From an uncultured bacterium (GTDB lineage: Bacteria > Auribacterota > Tritonobacteria > UBA1439), in assembly GCA_937858775.1 (NCBI GenBank), contig CALLYX010000395.1:1-23856 (forward strand): DNA of 23,856 nucleotides, written 5' to 3'. The translations under genes and the position numbers were made by a program. Below the pieces are notes generated by a model that searched no databases, had not been told where the DNA came from, and saw only the letters and a program-made list of their open reading frames with translations. Positions 7,236-15,507 of this stretch are shown here, piece by piece; positions within the stretch are counted from its first letter, which is position 1; each line of letters starts with the position of its first letter.

Positions 7236-8777
7236 CTAATAGAGCAGGAATCCCTGTCCGTTCAAGTCCATGCCGTGTCTCATGCCCGGCTCGGGCGGCA
7301 GATAGCCCCGGACGCAGGCGCTCATCACCTGCCCCCAGTTGCGGAATTGCGGGTTGCCCTCCGTCTCGTCGGCAAAATCTGGCGAGAAGCATAGCGCGAC
7401 CTTCCCGCCGAACATCCGGGAGATGCGGACGAAATCCTCAACCGTGTCCGGCAGTTCGATCGACCTCCTGCCGCAGAACCAGCTCATGGAGAACCCGTCG
7501 TCGGTCACGACCACGCGGTCTTGCGGGAGCTTCGACAAGATGCCGGCGATGGGCGTGGGCATATTTATGACGGAGACGCCCGACCGGCTCATGCTCGATG
7601 CGTTCAGCAGGATGAGCGTCCCGGCGACGGCGCAGATCGACCGGACGGAATTCATGGCGCACGCGGCGCATAGATGGAAGACATAGCCGGCCACGGCGAG
7701 CAGGATGAACGGCAGGAACGGCAGGAAGGCGTAATCCCAATCCTGCATCCCGCTGGCTACGAAGACGACGACCGCGGCGGCCGTGAGATACGCCAGGTTC
7801 CGAGCCGTCCGGAAGCGCGCATCCTCCGCTTTCCAGAAGATCGCCGGCACGAAAAGCAGCACGACGATGTTCCCGTACATCGTGAGCAACCGGGGCAGAT
7901 TCGCGTTCATCGTCCTGAACCGGTGCGACAGGAATAGCCATCCCCCGGGGAGAGGCCCGGGGGAGATCGCGCGCAGGTAGGCCTCCTTGTACGGCCGCAG
8001 GCAGAAAAAAGGATTGCCGGCCGCCGAAATATTTCGCGCCCACCACGGGGCCGCCACGAGGAAGAACCCGCACAGGAGGGCGGGGAGCGCCTTCTTCAGG
8101 TCCCCGCGGTTCAGAACCGCGCTGAAGACGGCCAGCGGAATGATGAGGGACCAGAATGAATATTGGGTGAGATAGCAGAGCGCCGCCAGCCCCCCCGCGA
8201 GGGCGTTTGCCCAGTGGGCGTCCATCCGGTATCTGAAGACGACGTACAGGATGCAGATGAACAAGAAGGCGAGAAGCACGGAGTTGCTTCCCTCGATCAC
8301 CGCGGCAAGCATGGCCGGGTTCGTCGCGCACATTATCGCGGCCAGCATCGCCGCGCCCCGACCGAACGTCTCGCGGGCCATGAGGAACACCGCCACGGAG
8401 GTCCCGATCAGGAGAAGGGTGTTGCACACCCAGATCGAGACTGATCCCGTCCCCAAGATCCGGAAGAAGACCCCCAGCGCCATGCTGAAGAGGGGCGGGG
8501 TGGAGAGGTCGGGGAAATACCGAATATCCTTCACAAAATTGAGCTCATACGGATAGATCCTCGGGGTCGAGAACCCCTCCCCCCTGCACAGGCGGCTCGC
8601 GGTCAGGGCGAAATACACCCCGTCGCCGGATACCGCGCGCGCCCCAAGGCGCGGGCCCAGCGCTACGACCGTCACCGCCGCCGACGCGGCGCAAAGCGCG
8701 GCCACGATAAGGACCAGAAGGATCGTCCCGCTCGCCCCGCCGAAAATCCCGGCCGCATCAGCCCTCGTCTGTTTCAT
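7236..8777 (-). CDS. GT-C-fold integral membrane protein, putative glycosyltransferase
   Basis: 513 residues from the ATG at 8777. An alternative ATG at 8813 would add 12 residues; neither has a strong Shine-Dalgarno, though GGAG lies about 12 bases before 8777. Hydrophobic segments occupy residues 16-395. The first loop has SGDGVYFALTASRL (50-63, Asp52) followed by LSTPPLFSMALGVFF (91-105), the arrangement of GT39/PMT_2-like enzymes. Residues about 400-513 form a modest soluble tail beginning near VINMPTPIAGILSKLP, similar to the extracytoplasmic domain that follows the membrane region in many such proteins. It has a shorter tail than the next two membrane glycosyltransferases in the operon, and the three share no obvious C-terminal similarity, so they probably act on different acceptors or positions. 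It follows the GT4 gene after about 60 bases. A glycosyltransferase role is inferred from topology and motif only. Confidence 0.75.
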   Translation of the reverse strand: MKQTRADAAGIFGGASGTILLVLIVAALCAASAAVTVVALGPRLGARAVSGDGVYFALTASRLCRGEGFSTPRIYPYELNFVKDIRYFPDLSTPPLFSMALGVFFRILGTGSVSIWVCNTLLLIGTSVAVFLMARETFGRGAAMLAAIMCATNPAMLAAVIEGSNSVLLAFLFICILYVVFRYRMDAHWANALAGGLAALCYLTQYSFWSLIIPLAVFSAVLNRGDLKKALPALLCGFFLVAAPWWARNISAAGNPFFCLRPYKEAYLRAISPGPLPGGWLFLSHRFRTMNANLPRLLTMYGNIVVLLFVPAIFWKAEDARFRTARNLAYLTAAAVVVFVASGMQDWDYAFLPFLPFILLAVAGYVFHLCAACAMNSVRSICAVAGTLILLNASSMSRSGVSVINMPTPIAGILSKLPQDRVVVTDDGFSMSWFCGRRSIELPDTVEDFVRISRMFGGKVALCFSPDFADETEGNPQFRNWGQVMSACVRGYLPPEPGMRHGMDLNGQGFLLY

Positions 8778-8836
8778 CGCCCAGCGTGTCTCCGCCCATC
8801 TTCGCCGCGCCATCGTAGCGCATTGCGCCCGCGCGG

Positions 8837-9994
8837 TCAAGGAATGTCGGGGGCGGGCCGCGCGTCCCCCCGCCCGGCGGCGAACTCGACCGCCTCGAGC
8901 AGGGCGCCCCCCATCACCCTGTGGCAATATCTCTCCTCCGCCCGCCGCCGCGCGAGCGCGCCCATCTCCCGCCTGAGCGGCGGGCTGCCGGCCAGATCGG
9001 CCAGCCTCCGGGCGAACTCCCCCCGGCTCGACGCGAGGAACCCCTCCCTGCCGTCTTCGACTATGGACTCGGCCTCCCCGTACCGGCTCGCGACGGCGGG
9101 GATCTCCATCGCCATGTATTCGAAGAGCTTCGTCGGGCTTTTACAGCGCATCCATTCCGAGTTCGCGGCATCCGGGATGAGGGGGAGGAGCCCGATCTGC
9201 GCCCCGGAGAGGAACTCGGGCATGCGGTCCGGCGGTATCCAGCCGGCGAAGTCGACGCCGCCGCCGCCGCGTTCGCGGGCATACTCCTCGACCCTTCCCA
9301 TCCACGCGCCGTCCCCCGCTACGACCAGCCTCAGCGCGGGCCGGACGCGACGCGCGTCGACGACGCAGTCTATGCAGAAACGGAGGTTGTTGTAGATCAC
9401 CTCCCCCCACACCTTGCCGCACCAGACGGCCGTGACTGGCCCCTCCGCGTGGGGGCGACTCCTCCTGAACCTCTCCGTGTCGACGCCGGTCGGGACAAGG
9501 AACGTCGCAGGATTGTATCGGAGCATGAGCTCCCGCAGGGGCGCGCTGGAGGCGACCACCGCGTGCGCCCGCCGCGCGACCGCCGCCGTGATCGGCACCG
9601 CCCCTACTGCGCCGAAGAAGAGGCGGTTCAAACCATCGCTCCCGAAAAAGGGAGAGCGGTCGAGGTCCCAGTCGTCGTAGTCGAGGATGAGGCGGTTGAG
9701 CCCGAGGCGCCGGAGAAGGAACGGCGCGGCCGCGTGCCAGTGCGCCTTCTGGACGTAGAGTATCGAACCCCTCTCGCGGAGCAGCCGGGCGGCGGCGCGG
9801 ATGGTCTGAGCGAGCTTCTCGCCCTCCCGCAGGCGTAGCATGCCGTCGTCCGCCACGCGCGGGGAAAACGCCTCCTTGAAGGACAGCACATCGGTCTTGA
9901 CGCCGCGCTCCCTGAGGAGCCCGGCAAAATGGTGGCAACGCACCCGCACGTACGGGTGATCGTAGCCGCTCAGACCGATGAAAACGACCCTCAT
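8837..9994 (-). CDS. GT-B glycosyltransferase, GT4-like
   Basis: 385 residues, a normal length for a GT-B enzyme. The N-terminal Rossmann half starts MRVVFIGLSGYDHP. The hinge region contains VPTGVDTERF (167-176), the usual mark of GT4-type enzymes. The C-terminal half has LRLVVAGDG (221-229), VDFAGWIPPDRMPEFL (247-262) and SPTKLFEYMAMEIPAVAS (286-303), which is the nucleotide-sugar binding region with Glu292 and a second glutamate near 307. The enzyme should be cytoplasmic and add a sugar to the growing glycan from an NDP-sugar. The start at 9994 was chosen because it begins the Rossmann strand and lies 14 bases after the stop of the radical SAM gene, behind a G-rich Shine-Dalgarno; the 98 codons open upstream overlap that gene and look non-coding. 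This is the only soluble glycosyltransferase in the window, so the glycan backbone must need enzymes encoded elsewhere. Confidence 0.85.
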   Translation of the reverse strand: MRVVFIGLSGYDHPYVRVRCHHFAGLLRERGVKTDVLSFKEAFSPRVADDGMLRLREGEKLAQTIRAAARLLRERGSILYVQKAHWHAAAPFLLRRLGLNRLILDYDDWDLDRSPFFGSDGLNRLFFGAVGAVPITAAVARRAHAVVASSAPLRELMLRYNPATFLVPTGVDTERFRRSRPHAEGPVTAVWCGKVWGEVIYNNLRFCIDCVVDARRVRPALRLVVAGDGAWMGRVEEYARERGGGGVDFAGWIPPDRMPEFLSGAQIGLLPLIPDAANSEWMRCKSPTKLFEYMAMEIPAVASRYGEAESIVEDGREGFLASSRGEFARRLADLAGSPPLRREMGALARRRAEERYCHRVMGGALLEAVEFAAGRGDARPAPDIP

Positions 9995-10008
9995 CCCGCC
10001 CCCCCGGT

Positions 10009-11199
10009 TCAGCCGCGGCGGCGGAACGCGGCGAGGGCGCCGCGCACGCGGCCGAGGACGCCCTTCCTCACGGCCCCAGAACGGTACTTGGCGAGCGCCC
10101 CGTGGACCTTCACGTTCAGCCACCAGTCGTCGCAGAACTTCCAGCACCGGATCTTCGCGAAATACGGATCGTACTTGGATAGGGTGAGCGCCTTCCTTCG
10201 GAAATCGTCGTAGGCCGGGGAAAACCATATGTCGCGGAAACGCCGCGAGAGGACGGATCCCAGGGGCATCCTGTCCGCCTTGCAGCACGGGACGACATCA
10301 CCGTTCGCGAGGACGCGGCATTCGTACCACCCCATGTAGCACGGCATCGTGTCGATCACGTCCGAGTGGAATATCCCCTCCGCCGCCTTGCTGTTCGAGA
10401 GCTTGCTCATCAGCAGGCTGAAATCGAGCACCCACTCCTGCCCGGGCCTCAGGAGGCCGCTGTATCTCCCGGCGCACTCCCCGAGCGTCTTTACGAGGTA
10501 GTCGATATCCGCCCTGTCCAGGAGAAGCCGCCTGAGGCGCGGCGTCTCCACGTCCGTCGGCTGGAACCAGATCTGCCCCGCCCCGAGCTCGACCGCGAGG
10601 CGGACCATCGCCTCGACCCCGCGGACGTTTCGGGAGCAGAGAACATGGGTGAGGATGAGCTGCGGCCCCTTCCCGGGGGGAAGGGGCGCCCCGAGGCCCC
10701 GGAGCAGGGCCGCCACCCTGCCGAATGTCCCCGCCGGCGCGCCCGGGTGCATCACGGCGTACGTCTCCTCGTCCCCCGCCCACAGGCTCACCGCCAGCCT
10801 CGCGAGGCCGGTGTCCGCGAGGGAGCGCACCGTGTCCTCGCGGGCGAGGACGAGGTTCGTGATGAGGGTGGTCTCGATTCCCCGGTCCGCGGCGGCGCGC
10901 AGCAGTTCGTTCAGGCGCGGGTAGCAGAGCGGATCCCCCCCGCCGCTGAAGATGATCCTCCGCACCCCCATATCCGCGGCGTCCGAGACGATCCCGAGGG
11001 CGGTGTCGTGCGGGAGCCGATGGACGGAGGACCAGTGAGGCGGGATATCATCCGGGGCGAGCAGCGGCGAACGGTGCCAGCAACAGAGGCAGTTCAGCGT
11101 GCAGGCGTTCGTGAGGTCTATGTGGAGCTGTTCCGGCCCGCAGGCGGCGCGAACCCCGCCGGCGGCTCCCGCGAGTCTCAGTTCGTCGTGGCGGTTCAT
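10009..11199 (-). CDS. Radical SAM/SPASM domain protein
   Basis: 396 residues. The radical SAM cluster motif CX3CX2C is at Cys33, Cys37, Cys40 (NACTLNCLCC), followed by the SAM-binding motif FSGGGDPLCYP (84-94). The C-terminal region has CYMGWYECRVLANGDVVPCC (287-306) and later Cys352 and Cys356, a SPASM arrangement that would hold one or two auxiliary Fe-S clusters. SPASM enzymes modify peptides, but others act on sugars or alcohols (the twitch/SPASM aminoglycoside dehydrogenase BtrN is an example). No small precursor peptide is visible nearby. Position inside a glycan export operon, between the ABC ATPase fusion and the GT4 gene, favours a sugar- or lipid-modifying role, which is inference. 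The C-terminal 35 residues are basic. The start has no clear Shine-Dalgarno, so translation may be coupled to the gene before it. Confidence 0.85.
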   Translation of the reverse strand: MNRHDELRLAGAAGGVRAACGPEQLHIDLTNACTLNCLCCWHRSPLLAPDDIPPHWSSVHRLPHDTALGIVSDAADMGVRRIIFSGGGDPLCYPRLNELLRAAADRGIETTLITNLVLAREDTVRSLADTGLARLAVSLWAGDEETYAVMHPGAPAGTFGRVAALLRGLGAPLPPGKGPQLILTHVLCSRNVRGVEAMVRLAVELGAGQIWFQPTDVETPRLRRLLLDRADIDYLVKTLGECAGRYSGLLRPGQEWVLDFSLLMSKLSNSKAAEGIFHSDVIDTMPCYMGWYECRVLANGDVVPCCKADRMPLGSVLSRRFRDIWFSPAYDDFRRKALTLSKYDPYFAKIRCWKFCDDWWLNVKVHGALAKYRSGAVRKGVLGRVRGALAAFRRRG

Positions 11200-11227
11200 T
11201 TGCGGGGGGCTGGTCCCGCGAAGGGGA

Positions 11228-13540
11228 TCAGATCCAATCGTCGTCCGAATAGGAGATCACGCTCAGCGAGTGCCTAGGCAGGGAGTAGTACAGCATCCCG
11301 TCGTCGCGCCGGATATCCGCCGTACGGATCGTGTACTGGCCCAGGCCCGCCTGGCGGGAGCCGAGGAGCCTGCTGCCGCAATCGGGCGTTTCGCCGCTGA
11401 GGGTCCTCACCGTGCAATATCGCGCGTTGAAGCCTTTCAGGTCCAGCCGCATCTGGAGGGGGGTGTCGACGCTCCGGTTGATCACGGACAGGGCGAGCCT
11501 CCCCCCGGTCTCGTCCCTTACGCACACCGCGTCGCAGCACGGCGTCTCCGCCCGCGCCGGCACGAAGCCGACCGCCGGGTGGGACGTCGCCGCGCCCGAG
11601 CATTCGGCGTGGAGCAGGATCTTCCCCGCGAAGCGGTTGAGCATCGAGTGCACATGGTACTGTGGGAGGCGCACAAGCTCCCACCCCGCCCCGCGGTTCA
11701 ACACGGCGGACAGGATGTCGCTGAAGAGCCCCATCCGGGCCGCGAGAAAGACCTCGGGCCTCCGCATGCACGCGTGGAGCACTCCCGCCTCGTAGAGGGC
11801 GGCGGCGAGGGTCTGGTTCCTTCCCCACTCCGTCGAGTCGGAGGAACGGTCATGGACCTTGCGGGCGCCGTGCACCACCGCCGGGACAGGGGTGAAGAAG
11901 CAGCCGTACTCGCTCAGCGCGATCGGTACGCCGTCCCCATCCACGGCCGTCCCGGCCTGCGCCGCCAACGCGGCCAGGCCCTCTTCGACGAACGCCGGGG
12001 CGGCGATCAGCGCGCCGTAGCTGTCGGGCTCGTTGGGCGTCCGGTAGTCGGGGGTGATGTTGAGGATGGGGAGGGAGGCGTTGTGGAGGGAGAGGTAGTC
12101 GAACAGTTCCCGGGGGATCGAGAGGACGGCCTCGTTCCAGCCCGGGTCGCGGTAGCGCCGGAAGGCTCCGTTTTCAAGACAGCATTGCGCCCCTATCCTC
12201 GCGCCCGGGTCCGCCGCCCTCACTGCGCGCGCGAACACCGCGAAGGCGCGGGCGTATCGTTCGCCGGTCCACGGGAAATCGACGCCGAGATGGTGGAAAT
12301 CGTCGTAGTAGAGCTCGTGCCCGATCTCCACGTGCAGGGGGCCGCCGTAGCGCTCGCGCACCCACGAGACCCACCCCGCCGCCTCCTCCGGGGTTCCGCT
12401 CCCCGCGTTGAGCGTGATCATCGGCGCCGCCCCCAGGGCGCCGCACAGCTCGAGGAGCTCAGCCGGCCCGAAGCCGACCGCGATCTTCGGCTTGGCCGGC
12501 TGCGCCCCGCACACCTGCGGGAGGCGCTCCGCGCCGACCGTTTCGCGCCAGCGGAAGTAGTCGGCGTTGTACATCCCGGGATACCGGAAGAGACGGAAGC
12601 CGAGGGGTTCGAGGGCGGCGAGAACGCCCTCGTTCATCCTCCGCCCGGCGCTGTCGTACAGCCAGGAACCGTCGCTGAAGGCGTCGGCGTTGCTGCCGAA
12701 GATCGTCTCGGGAATACGGCGCACCGCCCTCCCCGCGTCCACGGCCACCGCCGCGGTCCCGGCCCCGCGCGGAGGCGCCTTCATCGATGGGCCGAGCCGG
12801 AACTTCTCCCGGTAGCGCTCCTTGTACCCCTCGATCACCTCCCCCGGCTCGCCCATCGCCTCGATCCTGCCGTGCTCGAACCAGATGACCCGGCTGCACA
12901 GCTCCGCTATCTTCTCGAGGTCGTGCGAGACGAGGACGATCGTCTTCCCCTCGTCCTCGTAGAAGCGTTTCATCGCCCGGAAGCACTTCGTCTGGAAGGA
13001 CAAGTCGCCCACGGCGAGGATCTCGTCGATCAACAGCACGTCGAAGGAGGTCATGACGGCGATGGCGAAGCCGAGGCGCATATTCATCCCGGAGGAGTAG
13101 GTGGAAAGCTTCGCGTTCATGAACTTCCCCAGGTCGGCGAAATCAACGATATCGCGGTAGATCTTGTCGATCTGCGACTTGGAGAGCCCCAGGATGGCCC
13201 CGTTGAGGAAGACGTTCTCCTGACCCGTCAGTTCGAAGTTGAACCCTGCGCCGAGGGAGAGGAGGGACGAGACGCGCCCGTTGACCGAAACGGCCCCCTC
13301 CGTCGGGGCGGTGACCCCGGCGAGGACGCTCAGTATCGTGCTCTTCCCCGAGCCGTTTGGGCCGATGATGCCGACGCATTCGCCCTTGTCCACCGTGAAG
13401 GAGACGTCGTCGAGGGCCCAGAACTCCTGCGCCTTCCCCTGGGCGACGAGGAACGGGAGGATGTTCTTGATCAGGGCCGGCTTCTCGAAGTAGACCCGGT
13501 AGCGCTTCTTCAGATTGGCGACATCGATGGCGTGGTGCAT
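11228..13540 (-). CDS. ABC exporter ATPase fused to a GH51-like glycoside hydrolase domain
   Basis: 770 residues in one uninterrupted frame. Residues 1-245 are a polysaccharide-export ATPase of the Wzt/TagH/RfbE type: Walker A GPNGSGKST (60-68), the family-specific LGAGFNFELTGQENVF (96-111), signature SSGM (149-152), Walker B VLLIDE (168-173) and switch His206 (VSHD). Normal Wzt proteins end in a small beta-sandwich that binds the glycan. Here residues about 275-770 instead resemble arabinofuranosidase-type clan GH-A hydrolases: IPETIFGSN (276-284), FRYPGMYNADYFRWRETVG (318-336), VEIGHEL (404-410) and ALSEYG (541-546), then the GH51-like LPQYHVHSMLNRFAG (625-639) and a C-terminal beta domain. 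Glu409 (acid/base) and Glu544 (nucleophile) are the candidate catalytic pair. There is no signal peptide or membrane segment, so the hydrolase domain should be cytoplasmic. The start is two bases after the permease stop, implying translational coupling. The ATPase call is very secure; the GH fold is likely; catalytic activity is unproven. Confidence 0.88.
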   Translation of the reverse strand: MHHAIDVANLKKRYRVYFEKPALIKNILPFLVAQGKAQEFWALDDVSFTVDKGECVGIIGPNGSGKSTILSVLAGVTAPTEGAVSVNGRVSSLLSLGAGFNFELTGQENVFLNGAILGLSKSQIDKIYRDIVDFADLGKFMNAKLSTYSSGMNMRLGFAIAVMTSFDVLLIDEILAVGDLSFQTKCFRAMKRFYEDEGKTIVLVSHDLEKIAELCSRVIWFEHGRIEAMGEPGEVIEGYKERYREKFRLGPSMKAPPRGAGTAAVAVDAGRAVRRIPETIFGSNADAFSDGSWLYDSAGRRMNEGVLAALEPLGFRLFRYPGMYNADYFRWRETVGAERLPQVCGAQPAKPKIAVGFGPAELLELCGALGAAPMITLNAGSGTPEEAAGWVSWVRERYGGPLHVEIGHELYYDDFHHLGVDFPWTGERYARAFAVFARAVRAADPGARIGAQCCLENGAFRRYRDPGWNEAVLSIPRELFDYLSLHNASLPILNITPDYRTPNEPDSYGALIAAPAFVEEGLAALAAQAGTAVDGDGVPIALSEYGCFFTPVPAVVHGARKVHDRSSDSTEWGRNQTLAAALYEAGVLHACMRRPEVFLAARMGLFSDILSAVLNRGAGWELVRLPQYHVHSMLNRFAGKILLHAECSGAATSHPAVGFVPARAETPCCDAVCVRDETGGRLALSVINRSVDTPLQMRLDLKGFNARYCTVRTLSGETPDCGSRLLGSRQAGLGQYTIRTADIRRDDGMLYYSLPRHSLSVISYSDDDWI

Positions 13541-13542
13541 GG

Positions 13543-14397
13543 CTAGATGAGGTCCACCAGGTCGCGGTCCTGCTTAAGGAAGTAGTGATACGCGAGGAGG
13601 AAGAGACCGACGCTGAACGCGCCGCACTGCGCGACCATCAGGAACGGCGGGTAGTAGTCGGATATGTTGACCACCATCTCCGGGATCGACGATGGGAGGA
13701 GGACGCTCCTGTACATGGCGAACAGGTCGTAGATCGGATTGAGCATGAAGACCGTGACGAGCCACGGGAGGCCCTTCGCGGCGGCCCCGGGGGCGAAGGT
13801 GTCCACGTCGTAGAAGGCCCCGGAGAAGTAGAAGATGATGAGAAGGAGGATCTCGACGATATACTTCACGTCCCTATAGAGCACCTGCAGGCAGGAGGTG
13901 AGCAGCACGAAGCCCGAGGCCATGAGGAGCGTAATGAGGGCGAGCCCGGGCAGGAACACGATCCTGAGCGGCACGAACGGGTAGCCGACCTTGAAGAGGG
14001 TGTAAAACGCGATCAACAGGATCAGCACCGCGAGCGAGAGGAGGAAGTTGACGAAGTTCGAGAGGACGATCGAGAGCGGTATGATCTCCCTCGGGATATA
14101 GACCTTCTTGAGGACGCCGGCGTTGTCGATGATGGAGGTCGTGGACCCGGCGATGCTCATGTTGATGAACTGCCACACGAAGAGGGCCGTGACGATGGAG
14201 AGGGGGGGGATCGGGCGCCGGAAGAGAACGCCGAAGAGGAGCCAGAAGACCAGCGCCATGCAGAGCGGCACGAAAAACGCCCAGAGAAAACCGAGGAAGG
14301 CGTACTTGTACTGCACCTTGAGGTTCTTCAAGGCCAGGTGAAAGAGAAGCTCCCGGTAATCGGTGCACAGGAGCCGGATACGGGAAAAAACCTTCAT
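13543..14397 (-). CDS. ABC-2 type polysaccharide export permease, Wzm-like
   Basis: 284 residues, the usual size. A short cytoplasmic N-terminus (RIRLLCTDYRELLFHLALKN) leads to six hydrophobic segments at about 35-58, 64-85, 104-133, 145-172, 175-195 and 250-272. Family-typical features are FLGFLWAFFVPL (34-45), VYIPREIIPL (99-108), LYRDVKYI (173-180) and NPIYDLFAMYR (220-230). The protein should form the dimeric inner-membrane channel that works with the ATPase encoded immediately downstream to move a cytoplasmic, lipid-linked glycan across the inner membrane. The ATG at 14397 overlaps the methyltransferase stop in an ATGA quartet, so the two are translationally coupled; the 92 codons open upstream belong to the overlapping methyltransferase gene. 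The gene looks intact and ordinary, in contrast to its unusual partner ATPase. Confidence 0.92.
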   Translation of the reverse strand: MKVFSRIRLLCTDYRELLFHLALKNLKVQYKYAFLGFLWAFFVPLCMALVFWLLFGVLFRRPIPPLSIVTALFVWQFINMSIAGSTTSIIDNAGVLKKVYIPREIIPLSIVLSNFVNFLLSLAVLILLIAFYTLFKVGYPFVPLRIVFLPGLALITLLMASGFVLLTSCLQVLYRDVKYIVEILLLIIFYFSGAFYDVDTFAPGAAAKGLPWLVTVFMLNPIYDLFAMYRSVLLPSSIPEMVVNISDYYPPFLMVAQCGAFSVGLFLLAYHYFLKQDRDLVDLI

Positions 14398-15416
14398 AAT
14401 GCCATCCCCGTTTCGAAACGCGCGGCGCGTTGCGCCCGGCCCCGCCCCGCGTCCGCCGGTTTCTCCAGCACGCAATACCCTATCGCCCCGGGCTTCTCGC
14501 TCAGGCGGTCGGGATCGTCGAATTTCTTGCAGAGGAGGACGGACAGGATCGGCTGAAGCCAGTACAGGTACTCCACGAACCGCCTCCGGTCGAAGAACGC
14601 CCTGATGACGAAGGTGCCGTCCCCGTAGTAGCCGCGCTCGACGAGGTCCAGGCCGGAGGGGCGCACCAGGCACTCCATCATCGTGCGTTCGTTGTAGAAA
14701 CGGGTGTAACCGGGATGGTGTCCCTTCTTCAGTACGGTGAAATCCTCCTGGAGACGGCGCGACGGATCCCTGCGGACCTCCTCCCGTATCGACCGGATGT
14801 CGTCCATACTGAAGCCCAGATAGCCGGGAAACTGGTAGACGAGCTCGTGGGCGTCGCGCGCCACGTCGAATGTGAGCACGACCCTTCCGCCGGGTTTCAG
14901 GATGCGCGCCGCCTCCCTCATCGCGCGCGAGTCGTCGCCGAAATGGATATGCTCGACCATGGAGAGCATGATGATTCGGTCGAAATGGCAGTCGGGATAG
15001 TCAGTACCCCTTATATCCTCCACATCGACCGTCAGTCTCGCCAGGTCCTCCTCCTTGATTGTCTTGTTGCCGCGGCAGATCGCGCCCTGCACCATCACAT
15101 AATCGTCCATGTCGCTGGCGTGGACAAACGCCCCCGTGGACAGCAGGTAGCTGGGGAGGATCGAGGCGCCGCTGCCCACGTCCAGAACGCGCATCCCCCT
15201 CCCGGGGGCGGACTTGTCTACGGCGATGGCGTATTCTACATTCCTCACGTAGGCGATGTCGTGAAAATGCTCCGGGCCGAAGGCGGCGTTGAAACGCATC
15301 AGCCGCGCGAGCGTCCGCACCCAGCCGGCCGCCGCAGGCGTCGAGGCCAGGAGTTCGACGACATGGAGCGCAACCAGGTAGCCCTGGTACCGGTAGGTGT
15401 TTTTCAAACGCCCCAT
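14394..15416 (-). CDS. Class I SAM-dependent methyltransferase
   Basis: 340 residues from the ATG at 15416, which has CAGGAA seven bases upstream; an ATG at 15437 would add seven residues. The Rossmann SAM site is MRVLDVGSGASILPSYL (75-91), with acidic Asp102 at the end of the second strand, IIMLSMVEHIHF (148-159) as motif IV and LKPGGRVVLTFDV (173-185) as the post-II strand. An N-terminal helical extension (1-70) and a C-terminal tail (250-340) flank the catalytic domain. It is the first gene of the operon and shares an ATGA overlap with the export permease. In ABC-dependent O-antigen systems, as established for WbdD of E. coli O8/O9a, a methyltransferase caps the chain end and the ATPase domain recognises the cap. 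A similar role is attractive here but inferred. Methylation of a sugar building block or a lipid is equally possible. Confidence 0.82.
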   Translation of the reverse strand: MGRLKNTYRYQGYLVALHVVELLASTPAAAGWVRTLARLMRFNAAFGPEHFHDIAYVRNVEYAIAVDKSAPGRGMRVLDVGSGASILPSYLLSTGAFVHASDMDDYVMVQGAICRGNKTIKEEDLARLTVDVEDIRGTDYPDCHFDRIIMLSMVEHIHFGDDSRAMREAARILKPGGRVVLTFDVARDAHELVYQFPGYLGFSMDDIRSIREEVRRDPSRRLQEDFTVLKKGHHPGYTRFYNERTMMECLVRPSGLDLVERGYYGDGTFVIRAFFDRRRFVEYLYWLQPILSVLLCKKFDDPDRLSEKPGAIGYCVLEKPADAGRGRAQRAARFETGMAL

Positions 15417-15507
15417 CGTTCGTTCCTGTCCGCCCATTGAACGGCCCCGCCGGCGGACCTTTTCGCCCCCATCCCCCCGCGATCCGGCATGGGGACGGAC
15501 GGCGCAT

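Noticed and set aside
9995..10288. A 98-codon N-terminal extension of the GT4 glycosyltransferase
   Set aside because: It overlaps the coding end of the radical SAM gene and would precede a canonical first Rossmann strand.
11099..13546. An 815-codon open frame on the plus strand
   Set aside because: It is antisense to the ATPase-hydrolase fusion and its residues are Arg/Val/Glu-rich without any recognisable motif.
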